7,327 bases of DNA from Candidatus Aenigmatarchaeota archaeon (GCA_030672885.1 DAOVFN010000032.1:1-7327), one strand, 5' to 3'. Shown: positions 1 through 5,159, counted from the first letter of the stretch. A program made the numbers and translations. Notes: generated from the sequence alone by a model not told the origin.

Positions 1-1
1 C

Positions 2-52
2 AGGGAGGCCACGGAATTCTATAGGGAGAGGCTCAGGCTCATTGAGGAATAG
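2..52 (+). CDS. C-terminal tail of an upstream gene (partial)
   Basis: One plus-strand frame stays open from the window edge to a TAG at 50-52 and encodes 16 residues, REATEFYRERLRLIEE. The charged, amphipathic-helix character and the AGG/GAG/CTC codons match the genes downstream. Of the other two plus-strand frames, one stops at once and the other runs on into what looks like non-coding DNA. The product cannot be named from so short a tail. It could also be chance open frame. Confidence 0.4.
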   Translation, partial: REATEFYRERLRLIEE

Positions 53-165
53 CATGTGGTTAGCCGGTCTGTCAGGGAACGGCAAGTGAAATCAGCGGGT
101 TTCCTGCCGCGTAAACATCAAAGAGGGTTGCCTGAGACGGAATCCTCCGGGCCAGAACAGCACAT

Positions 166-203
166 ATAAACTTTAAATATACACCCTGTTATCTGTATAT
201 AGT
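166..203 (+). promoter_or_regulatory. Putative TATA/BRE promoter of the L7Ae-S28e-L24e cluster
   Basis: This is the most AT-rich patch in the 218-base gap before L7Ae. TTTAAATA at 172-179, preceded by AAAC as a possible BRE, fits the archaeal TATA-box pattern and would place the start of transcription near 200. A second candidate, GTATATAG at 195-202, would shift it to about 225. Either choice leaves a 5' leader of roughly 45-70 bases that includes the hairpin at 229-243. I see nothing recognisable in the rest of the gap (53-165). Confidence 0.45.
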
Positions 204-228
204 TTAACCCAATGAAAGCGAATAGCGA

Positions 229-247
229 CCAGGCACGGCCTGGCCGT
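229..247 (+). promoter_or_regulatory. Hairpin and overlapping inverted repeat in the L7Ae leader
   Basis: CCAGGC (229-234), loop ACG, GCCTGG (238-243) forms a perfect 6-bp stem. It overlaps a second perfect inverted repeat, ACGGCC (235-240), T, GGCCGT (242-247), so the two arrangements exclude each other. The element ends 11 bases before the L7Ae Shine-Dalgarno. Archaeal L7Ae is known to repress its own translation by binding a kink-turn in its leader in some species. I could not find the paired GA steps of a kink-turn here, so a regulatory role is inference from position and symmetry. Confidence 0.4.
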
Positions 248-270
248 CCAAGAAAATGGAGGGGATGATA

Positions 271-639
271 ATGGCAGGCTTTGTGAAGTTCCAGACACCT
301 AAGGAGATTTCCGAGAAGGTGTATGAAGCAGTTGCCGTGGCCAAGACCACGGGAAAGATAATAAAGGGAGTAAACGAGACCACCAAGGCAGTGGAGAGGG
401 GCATCAGCAAGCTCGTGATTATGGCAGAGGATGTGCAGCCCCAGGAGATACTGATGCACATACCGGTCATTTGCGACGAGAAGAAGGTTCCCTTTGTATA
501 CGTTCCTTCAAAACTTGATTTAGGAAAGGCCTCCGGTATCGAGGTGCCCACATCCAGCATAGCAATCGTGGAGGTGGGTGAATCCAAGAAGCTCATATCC
601 GAGATAGCAAGCAAGCTGGAGGAACTCAAGAAGCAGTAA
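271..639 (+). CDS. rpl7ae: Ribosomal protein L7Ae (eL8), kink-turn RNA-binding protein
   Basis: The 122-residue protein has the normal length for archaeal L7Ae and is recognisable end to end. The RNA-contact signature KGVNETTKAVERG sits at residues 32-44, with the N/E/K residues that read kink-turn GA pairs. It is followed by LVIMAEDVQPQEI and the VYVPSKLDLGKASGI block. In archaea this protein is part of the large ribosomal subunit, C/D and H/ACA guide ribonucleoproteins, and RNase P. Two other in-frame ATGs lie at 256 and 265. The start at 271 is preferred because GGAGGGGAT (258-266) is an ideal Shine-Dalgarno for it and overlaps the earlier ATGs. The gene heads a ribosomal cluster, with S28e 22 bases downstream. 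Confidence 0.96.
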   Translation: MAGFVKFQTPKEISEKVYEAVAVAKTTGKIIKGVNETTKAVERGISKLVIMAEDVQPQEILMHIPVICDEKKVPFVYVPSKLDLGKASGIEVPTSSIAIVEVGESKKLISEIASKLEELKKQ

Positions 640-661
640 TCCGCACGAGGAGAAGAGAAAT

Positions 662-859
662 ATGGTATCCGCAGAGGTTATCCAGGTGATGGGAAGAATC
701 GGAGTAAAGGGCGTGAGCAGAATCAGGTGCAGGGTTCTCGATGGCTACGACAAGGGCAAGATACTGACAAGGAACGCTGTGGGACCCATGAGAAAGGGTG
801 ATGTGCTTGTCATCAAGGAAACTTCCATGGACAGCGTCGCTAAGCTGCAAAGCAGGTAA
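662..859 (+). CDS. rps28e: Small-subunit ribosomal protein S28e (eS28)
   Basis: The 65-residue protein is close to the usual archaeal S28e length of about 70. It shows the family pattern: a GxxGVxG...RCRVLDGxDKGKxLTRNxxGP core at residues 13-43, then the RKGDVLVIKET tail (44-54) in place of the usual REGDILMLxET. It is an OB-fold protein near the mRNA exit site of the 30S subunit. A GAGGAG Shine-Dalgarno (647-652) sits 9 bases before the ATG. The L7Ae-S28e-L24e order is a common archaeal arrangement and supports co-transcription. The C-terminus runs about ten residues past the conserved ET. Confidence 0.95.
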   Translation: MVSAEVIQVMGRIGVKGVSRIRCRVLDGYDKGKILTRNAVGPMRKGDVLVIKETSMDSVAKLQSR

Positions 860-861
860 CA

Positions 862-873
862 TTCCTGCAGGAA
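862..873. repeat. 12-bp perfect palindrome between S28e and L24e
   Basis: TTCCTGCAGGAA is its own reverse complement and begins two bases after the S28e stop codon. As RNA it could form a stem of 4 pairs with a TGCA loop, extended to 6 pairs with one bulge through CATTCC (860-865) and GGAAATG (870-876). It might trim or protect the mRNA between the two genes or bind a protein, or it may be chance. Confidence 0.35.
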
Positions 874-917
874 ATGGCGCTAACGAAATGGTATGACAAA
901 GAAATCAAGGTGTTTGC

Positions 918-1100
918 ATGGTTAAGTGTTCATTCTGTGCCGGGACGGTTCCCGAGGGCAGGGGAAAGATGTTCGTCAAGGCAGATGGCAAGATATTCCA
1001 TTTCTGCAACTCCAAATGCCAGAAGAACTGGCGCATGGGCAGGGCAGGCAAAAAAGTCAGGTGGACGGTTGCCCATGCAAAAGAGAAGGGCAATGCCTGA
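918..1100 (+). CDS. rpl24e: Ribosomal protein L24e (eL24), zinc-finger protein
   Basis: The 60-residue protein matches the archaeal L24e family. It has a treble-clef-type zinc site formed by C4-x2-C7 and C30-x3-C34, the PEGRGKMFVKADGKIFHFC strand region, and the closing RAGKKVRWT motif (42-50). It belongs to the large subunit. The ATG is set by AAGGTG (907-912), five bases upstream. The gap to S28e is 58 bases. In many archaea this gene is followed by ndk and infB, but here it ends 12 bases from a gene on the opposite strand. Confidence 0.95.
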   Translation: MVKCSFCAGTVPEGRGKMFVKADGKIFHFCNSKCQKNWRMGRAGKKVRWTVAHAKEKGNA

Positions 1101-1112
1101 AACAGCACAGGC

Positions 1113-1844
1113 CTATATTTTATCTAAAAGTTCTTTTTCAAAGAAGTTCAGCCTGCCGGGGATGATTATGACTGCCGGCGGGGGAAGCTCATCATCTGCC
1201 AGTTCCAGCACCGTGCCGTACCTGATAACCTTCCGGGGCGAACCTATGGAGGATGCCACGACAATCCTTCCCCTTGGCTTCAGCACCATCTGCTTCCTCT
1301 TTCTTTCTATGTCCATCAGGATGCCGAGGCCCTCCTGAACGCTCATGTTTATGTCGAGCAGCAACAGGGTATGCATGCCCTTGGCCATGTTCTCTGCAAT
1401 GGTATTATAGAATGATTCTGGCTTGTATTTCTTTGCGGGCGCTACCACGGTCACGGTCTTTCCGAAGTTATAGAGGTTCAGCCCAGTCTCTGCAATCGCA
1501 GTGAATACTGATGATGAGTGGACGACCTCCACCCTTACTCCTTTCCTCCTGGCCTCATCAATCAGGCCTGAGTGAGTGGTTGCAGAAAGCGGGTCCCCAG
1601 GAACAAGAATAGCCACATTCCCTCTCCTGGCCTCTCTGACAAGCCTCCCTGAGCCCTCCTCCATCTCGCTCCGTCCGATTACTCTTATCTTCTTTCTTAT
1701 GATTTTTTCAAGCTTCTTGAGGTTTCCGCCCCATACCGATGTGTAGAGTTCGGCATATACCTTGTCCGCCTTCTTGCAGGTCCTGATCCCTCTGAGCGAG
1801 ATGTCTCCCTCGTCCCAGATACCGAGGCCGACAAGATAAAGCAT
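1113..1844 (-). CDS. dphB: Diphthine synthase (diphthamide biosynthesis methyltransferase)
   Basis: The 243-residue protein is of normal length for archaeal DphB. This SAM-dependent class III methyltransferase methylates the modified histidine of elongation factor 2 to give diphthine. Visible family blocks are MLYLVGLGIWDEGDISLRG at the N-terminus, KADKVYAELYTS (25-36), LVPGDPLSATTH (80-91; GDP loop near the SAM site), and VVHSSSVFTAIAETGL (107-122). The frame is open 16 residues further up to an ATG at 1892. The start at 1844 is chosen because family members begin MLYLVGLG and because the extension is not conserved-looking. No Shine-Dalgarno precedes it. An ATTATT element centred near 1870, about 26 bases upstream, would fit a leaderless transcript. 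The gene converges on L24e with a 12-base gap. Confidence 0.94.
   Translation of the reverse strand: MLYLVGLGIWDEGDISLRGIRTCKKADKVYAELYTSVWGGNLKKLEKIIRKKIRVIGRSEMEEGSGRLVREARRGNVAILVPGDPLSATTHSGLIDEARRKGVRVEVVHSSSVFTAIAETGLNLYNFGKTVTVVAPAKKYKPESFYNTIAENMAKGMHTLLLLDINMSVQEGLGILMDIERKRKQMVLKPRGRIVVASSIGSPRKVIRYGTVLELADDELPPPAVIIIPGRLNFFEKELLDKI
1134..1138 (+). terminator. Possible T-run terminator after L24e
   Basis: Archaeal transcription often ends at short T-tracts. After the L24e stop the plus strand has TTTT (1118-1121) and TTTTT (1134-1138) within 40 bases, both inside the end of the oppositely oriented dphB. There is no associated hairpin. The assignment rests only on position. Confidence 0.25.
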
Positions 1845-1872
1845 GTTTAGAATTAGGGATTCCTTGTGAATA

Positions 1873-1892
1873 ATGTTGCCTCTCTGCAACAT
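1873..1892. repeat. 7-bp inverted repeat upstream of dphB
   Basis: ATGTTGC (1873-1879), a six-base spacer, GCAACAT (1886-1892) is a perfect inverted repeat. It lies in the 110-base gap between dphB and the Nudix gene, 29 bases before the chosen dphB start. It directly abuts the weak ATTATT element that could be the dphB promoter, so it could be an operator. If the transcript starts further upstream it would instead be a leader hairpin, and it could also end Nudix-operon transcripts. It contains the alternative upstream ATG of dphB. Confidence 0.4.
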
Positions 1893-1954
1893 AGGTTCGG
1901 CTATGGTTGTTTAATCAGACTAAGTATTCCGCATTTCAAATATGGGTTTTCTGG

Positions 1955-2365
1955 TTAAACATGACTCTTAGGCATGAATCCCTGTTTCAGGAGGTTCTGG
2001 ATGGGCAGGAAGAGCGGCTCAGGGAGTTCCTCCCATCTGAACCACTGCCAGGATTCTGATTTTTCAGGCTCCATTACCGAGGGCTCCCCTGAGTCCCAGT
2101 CGGCGAGCATGGACAGCGTGATATAATGCTTTCCTTCTTCTTTGAACATGTCATTCGTGGCCGTGGCGAACCGTATGTTCATGATACGCATGCCTGTTTC
2201 CTCCAGAACCTCTCTCCTGGCGCATTCTTCCATGGATTCTCCAAGCTCCAGGTGGCCTCCGGGAAACTGCCACGTCCCGGCCCCGTGAGCAGCCTTTCTC
2301 TTGCCAAGCAGAACCATGTTGTCCCTGAGGACGATGACACCAATACCGACACCTGGCCTGTCCAT
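1955..2365 (-). CDS. Nudix hydrolase, NUDT15/MutT-like
   Basis: The 136-residue single-domain enzyme has a complete Nudix box at residues 37-59: G37-x5-E43-x7-R51-E52-x2-E55-E56-x-G58, which carries the metal-binding glutamates. The flanks resemble eukaryotic NUDT15 closely: the RPGVGIGVIVL N-terminus, VLLGKRKAAHGAGTWQFPGGHLE, the HYITL strand, and the EPEKSESWQWFRWEELP segment. NUDT15 and MutT relatives cleave nucleoside triphosphates, often oxidised or modified ones, between the alpha and beta phosphates. The substrate here is not determined by sequence. It starts two bases after the stop of the GTPase gene, with its Shine-Dalgarno AGGGGAT (complement of 2370-2376) inside the GTPase's last codons, so translation is probably coupled. 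Confidence 0.92.
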   Translation of the reverse strand: MDRPGVGIGVIVLRDNMVLLGKRKAAHGAGTWQFPGGHLELGESMEECARREVLEETGMRIMNIRFATATNDMFKEEGKHYITLSMLADWDSGEPSVMEPEKSESWQWFRWEELPEPLFLPIQNLLKQGFMPKSHV

Positions 2366-2367
2366 AA

Positions 2368-3507
2368 TTATCCCCTGAACAGTATCTCCACGACGTCCCC
2401 GTCCCGGAGCACATAATCCGCCCCTATCTTTTTTTTGCCTGTGTCCAGGCCGCCTATGAAGGAATCCGCCATTGTCGTGTGCACCCTTGCAGCCAGATCC
2501 TTCAGGGTGGTGCCCCTGGGAACCATGTGCGCGTCAGGAAGGACGCGGCCCTTGTTGTCAGAGAGCTTGTTTATGTTGGCCACGGGATAGACCACTATCA
2601 TGCCCAGCTTTTCGAAGACGAGTCTGTTCAGGCAGGCCTGCACCCCGGTGGAGCCGTATCTTTCAAGCATGTTCTTTTTTATGAATTCAAGGGCATCCTT
2701 TTGTTTCTCTGAGGGCTCGCCCCTGATATCAAAGCTGCCGGAACCCGGGAGGTAGCTTATCAGGCCGTGCCTCTCGGCCTCCCTCAGGGCCAGTTCAGAC
2801 TCTGCAGAGCAGGGTATGGTGTCAGGTCCCTTCAGAGCTCCGAACCTGTCCTGGGCATCGGGGAGGTCTGCCTTGTTGGCTGCGATTATTATTGGCTTGG
2901 AGGCCCTTCTCAGGCTGGTAGCAAAGCCGTGCTCGTCTGGCTTGTGCTCCTTCATGGCGGCATTTATGTCACTTTCTCCTATCCCCAGGCCGGATAGCTG
3001 CTGCGCCATGAGCCGCTCGACAGGGACCCTTGCGGCCTGCGCGGTCTTTTCGCACTTCTGATAGGACTTCTCCACGATGCCGCCCAGCCACTCATCAATC
3101 TCGAACTCCAGCATCTCCACTGTCTTGGCAGGGTCCCAGGTGTCAGGTTTCCCTTCTGAATTGGTCCTTCCAGAGGAATCCAGCACATGTATGAGGCCCG
3201 ATGCCTGTGTAAGGTCGTTCAGGAACTGGTTCCCCATTCCTTTGCCCTTGTGCGCGTCAGGGACCAGGCCGGCAACGTCAAGGAGCTTGACAGGAACCAT
3301 CCGGATGCCTGATTCGCATCCCGAGTTCTGGGGCTCGCACTTGACACCGAGCCTCCTGCACGGGCACTCTGTTGTCAGGTAGCCAACAGCATGGTTGGGC
3401 TTGATTGTAGTGAACGGGTAATTGGCGACCTCTGCGCTGCTCAGCGTGGCTGCCCTGAAGAACGTGCTCTTTCCTGAATTGGGTGCTCCGACAAGACCTA
3501 CAAGCAT
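2368..3507 (-). CDS. YchF-like Obg-superfamily GTPase with TGS domain (archaeal type)
   Basis: The 379-residue protein matches the archaeal YchF-related GTPases of about 390 residues (the MJ1332/PH0525 type). Nucleotide motifs are G1 GAPNSGKST (7-15), G2 around T33-T34, G3 DVAGL (77-81) followed by HKGKGMGNQFL, G4 NKAD (211-214) and G5 SAE (234-236). A helical insert spans roughly 125-200. A C-terminal TGS domain occupies about 305-378 and ends ADYVLRDGDVVEILFRG. The intact NKxD indicates GTP preference, unlike bacterial YchF, whose altered G4 prefers ATP. Four cysteines (48, 50, 57, 64) between G2 and G3 could bind metal. Relatives associate with ribosomes; the exact role is unknown. The Shine-Dalgarno AAGGAT (complement of 3513-3518) sits 5 bases before the ATG. 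It is the middle gene of a three-gene operon. Confidence 0.93.
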   Translation of the reverse strand: MLVGLVGAPNSGKSTFFRAATLSSAEVANYPFTTIKPNHAVGYLTTECPCRRLGVKCEPQNSGCESGIRMVPVKLLDVAGLVPDAHKGKGMGNQFLNDLTQASGLIHVLDSSGRTNSEGKPDTWDPAKTVEMLEFEIDEWLGGIVEKSYQKCEKTAQAARVPVERLMAQQLSGLGIGESDINAAMKEHKPDEHGFATSLRRASKPIIIAANKADLPDAQDRFGALKGPDTIPCSAESELALREAERHGLISYLPGSGSFDIRGEPSEKQKDALEFIKKNMLERYGSTGVQACLNRLVFEKLGMIVVYPVANINKLSDNKGRVLPDAHMVPRGTTLKDLAARVHTTMADSFIGGLDTGKKKIGADYVLRDGDVVEILFRG

Positions 3508-3528
3508 AAGAAATCCTTGGAGGTATGT

Positions 3529-4380
3529 TTAAAAAAACCTTCCAGCCATGTCCCTGAATGCACCGAGTATATCAGGGAACCTCTTTTTTAGCTGGAGATA
3601 GAATTCAGTCTGCGCCTTCAGCGCGAATGCCTGGGAGAGCCCAAGGCCCACGAGCGCAACGAGGCCAGCCGAAACCACAGCAGCCAGGTTGTTCTGTATA
3701 TAGATTATGAGGAATGCAACCGTGCTGGGGTCTGTGCCACCAGATGCAAACACTGGATTGAGGAACACCCCAAGGAACATGATTATGAAGGGAAGCGCGA
3801 ACAATGTTGCTATGAGCATTGATATCATGCTTATCAGAAGCCACGCAATAAAGACATCGAAGGGGCTCTTTCTGAACATCCTCCAGGAATTCCTGAATGT
3901 GCTTACCACACCCAGGTTGTCAATGATGATGCCCTGGAACATGAAGAATAACACCCAGCCCACGAACAGGCCTATGGCCCATCCAGCAAAGGGAACCATG
4001 TTAGTCAGACCTGATATGAGAGCCACAGCTACCGCGGCTGTTATGAGCTTGTGAAGCCTCTTCAGGGACAGCACATACCCCTTTTCAAGTTCCTTTGGTC
4101 TGCGTGACTGGTGTATTATGGAACCCACTATCCATATCCTGAGGATGTACCAAACTGTCCCGAGCGCAAGGAAGCCCAGGAAGTATCCTGTAAACGGCAT
4201 CGGGGCAGCCATGTCCCCCTGGGTCTCGAGGAGGATGTCTGTCATCCCGCCCATCCCGGTGAGCAGTGCCAGCAGGATTATGCCCAGGCAAGAGACGTCC
4301 AGCGCAAAGAGTGGCAGCCACCTTTTGGGTTCTATAGAGAACTTGAGACCCTTTCTGAGGGCATCCCCGAAATTGACCAT
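3529..4380 (-). CDS. Multi-pass membrane protein of unknown function
   Basis: The 283-residue protein has about six hydrophobic segments, near 22-42, 64-89, 110-128, 130-149, 174-206 and 221-250. A positively charged start (ALRKGLKFSIEPKRW) and a basic C-terminal tail both look cytoplasmic. The block GIIIDNLGVVSTFRNSWRMFRKSPFDVF (149-176) recalls archaeal uncharacterised membrane families of the DUF7847/DUF4013 kind. That resemblance is tentative, and no catalytic motif is visible. The frame is open further upstream to 4494, but the start at 4380 fits a TATA element 26 bases away, so the transcript is probably leaderless. The gene leads the operon with the GTPase, whose start is 21 bases beyond its stop. 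The coding strand has seven T residues right at the stop. Confidence 0.85.
   Translation of the reverse strand: MVNFGDALRKGLKFSIEPKRWLPLFALDVSCLGIILLALLTGMGGMTDILLETQGDMAAPMPFTGYFLGFLALGTVWYILRIWIVGSIIHQSRRPKELEKGYVLSLKRLHKLITAAVAVALISGLTNMVPFAGWAIGLFVGWVLFFMFQGIIIDNLGVVSTFRNSWRMFRKSPFDVFIAWLLISMISMLIATLFALPFIIMFLGVFLNPVFASGGTDPSTVAFLIIYIQNNLAAVVSAGLVALVGLGLSQAFALKAQTEFYLQLKKRFPDILGAFRDMAGRFF
3531..3537 (-). terminator. T7 tract at the end of the membrane-protein gene (possible attenuator)
   Basis: The minus strand reads TTTTTTT (complement of A7 at 3531-3537), encoding the final two Phe codons and leading into the stop codon. Poly-T tracts of this length can end transcription in archaea. 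Here the tract would lie between the first and second operon genes and could lower expression of the GTPase and Nudix genes. It has no hairpin in front of it, and it may simply be coding sequence. Confidence 0.3.
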
Positions 4381-4400
4381 GATAAGATAGGGCCGCGGTG

Positions 4401-4416
4401 ATTTATAAATATTCCA
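4401..4416 (-). promoter_or_regulatory. TATA/BRE promoter for a leaderless membrane-protein transcript
   Basis: On the minus strand GGAATATTTATAAAT runs into the gene's ATG with about 26 bases between the middle of the TATA element and the A of the start codon (4380). This is the classic archaeal spacing from TATA box to transcription start. With no Shine-Dalgarno in between, a leaderless mRNA is expected. ATTTATAAAT (4401-4410) is its own reverse complement, so the same element could in principle also drive transcription to the right, toward the KH-ABCE1 genes. Confidence 0.7.
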
Positions 4417-4454
4417 TACAAGCAATATTCCAGACAGTGATACACTGGATATTG
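4410..4454. promoter_or_regulatory. Three TATTCCA half-sites, two forming an imperfect inverted repeat
   Basis: TATTCCA occurs at 4410-4416 and again at 4426-4432, each within a longer AATATTCCA match. A near reverse complement, TGGATATTG, follows at 4446-4454. The second and third copies form an inverted repeat, CAATATTCCAG (4423-4433) against CTGGATATTG (4445-4454), matched except for one missing base. The first copy abuts the TATA element of the membrane-protein promoter. The layout looks like a transcription-factor site, but no factor is identified. Confidence 0.4.
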
Positions 4455-4474
4455 ATCCTGAACTGAGCCAGAAA

Positions 4475-4558
4475 ATCTGCGTCTCTGGTTGCATTGCACG
4501 CGGAGATGTCTCTCCTCAGAATCGTGTTGGTGAGACGAGATCTGCGTCTCTGGTTGCA
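4475..4558. repeat. Perfect 19-bp direct repeat in the divergent intergenic region
   Basis: ATCTGCGTCTCTGGTTGCA occurs exactly at 4475-4493 and 4540-4558, starts 65 bases apart. The core GGTTGCA appears a third time at 4598-4604, and GTCTCT also occurs between the copies (4508-4513). The spacer and flanks differ, so this is not a simple duplication of a longer unit. An identical 19-mer in a 273-base gap is unlikely by chance. A structured leader, a binding-site pair or an RNA gene are all possible. Confidence 0.75.
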
Positions 4559-4598
4559 GAGTTGTGCCGAATCAGCAAGACCCTGAATTCAATCAGGG
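4502..4598 (+). promoter_or_regulatory. Cluster of small hairpins before the KH-ABCE1 operon
   Basis: Inverted repeats in this gap are GGAGA/TCTCC (4502-4506, 4511-4515), GAGACG/CGTCTC (4532-4537, 4545-4550), TCTGC/GCAGA (4541-4545, 4556-4560) and CCCTGA/TCAGGG (4581-4586, 4593-4598). The second and third share base 4545 and interlock, so they cannot form together. Just upstream, CCAGA (4468-4472) can pair with TCTGG (4484-4488) inside the first copy of the 19-mer. If transcription of the operon starts near the palindromic TATA element, all would lie in a long 5' leader. The stems are short, and some may be chance. Confidence 0.35.
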
Positions 4599-4653
4599 GT
4601 TGCACAGCGGCATACTGATATCGCCAGTGTTCCTGTACAGCCAGGGGGCTCTT

Positions 4654-5151
4654 ATGAAGATGCCTATATGCGACATATGCCTCAAGTCAGGCCTGCTCTG
4701 TCCTGTATGTATGGAGAGGGTGAAGGGCGGGGCCGTCCGGGAAGAGGACATACATTACCTCAGAAGGATGAAGGGGATATCTGAAAGGATAAAGCCCCTC
4801 CAGGGAATCAGGATAAAGAAGCTCGTCAACACAAACAGTCTCATATTCATCGTATGTGAGAAGGGCAGCGCCACGACTATAATAGGCAGGGGAGGCACCA
4901 TAGTGAGCAGCCTCTCCCATGCCCTTGATAAAAGGGTCAGGGTAGTCGAGGAGACCGACGACATCAAGAGCTTTCTTGAGATGCTGGTCTTTCCCGTGCC
5001 TGTCCTGAGCGTGGGCAGGGTGTACAGGGAATCGGGCGAGACCATACGGATGCGGGTTCCCGCAGGAGAGAGACTCCCCCTCTCAGAGGGTGACATCAAG
5101 GATGCCGCCATGAGCATGTTCGGTCAGGAAATTGAAGTGGTTACTGAGTAG
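4654..5151 (+). CDS. Zinc-ribbon and KH-domain NusA-like protein
   Basis: The 165-residue protein opens with a four-cysteine zinc site, C6-x2-C9-x6-C16-x2-C19 (CDICLKSGLLCPVC). A KH RNA-binding domain follows, with its GxxG loop at G78-R-G-G81 (TTIIGRGGTIVSSL). This is the layout of archaeal NusA-like proteins, annotated as putative transcription elongation/termination factors and otherwise little studied. After residue 110 the segment PVPVLSVGRVYRESGETIRMRVP is predicted beta-rich. The frame is open to a GTG at 4564, but AGGGGG (4643-4648) five bases before the ATG at 4654 decides the start; a second ATG at 4660 is the alternative. ABCE1 begins 8 bases after its stop, so the two are almost certainly one operon. 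Confidence 0.88.
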   Translation: MKMPICDICLKSGLLCPVCMERVKGGAVREEDIHYLRRMKGISERIKPLQGIRIKKLVNTNSLIFIVCEKGSATTIIGRGGTIVSSLSHALDKRVRVVEETDDIKSFLEMLVFPVPVLSVGRVYRESGETIRMRVPAGERLPLSEGDIKDAAMSMFGQEIEVVTE

Positions 5152-5159
5152 GTGTTGCG

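Noticed and set aside
203..270. Kink-turn in the L7Ae leader
   Set aside because: No stem flanked by a three-base bulge and paired GA steps could be built. The GA before CCAGGC has no partner GA after GCCTGG.
874..1338. A 154-codon plus-strand open frame across L24e and the end of dphB
   Set aside because: It overlaps L24e in another frame and runs antisense to dphB. Its composition (Ser/Arg-rich, no fold-like pattern) is that of a shadow frame.
2429..2436. T8 run on the plus strand as a terminator or slippage site
   Set aside because: It is the complement of the lysine codons KKK in the GTPase TGS domain, and the reading frame is intact. No plus-strand gene ends nearby.
3519..3524. GGAGGT as a plus-strand ribosome-binding site
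   Set aside because: No plausible plus-strand gene follows. It lies in the spacer between two minus-strand genes.
4381..4494. N-terminal extension of the membrane protein to an ATG at 4494
   Set aside because: It would translate through the TATA element and half-sites. The TATA spacing fits a leaderless start at 4380.
4434..4560. C/D-box guide RNA or tRNA in the intergenic gap
   Set aside because: There are isolated CTGA and TGAT strings but no ordered C-D'-C'-D boxes. No cloverleaf or T-arm motif is seen.
4475..4604. CRISPR array
   Set aside because: There are only two full copies of 19 bases with a 46-base spacer, and no adjacent cas genes.
4564..4653. Earlier GTG start of the KH protein at 4564
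   Set aside because: No Shine-Dalgarno precedes the GTG, while AGGGGG is well placed for the ATG at 4654. The extension would cover a hairpin and lacks family similarity.
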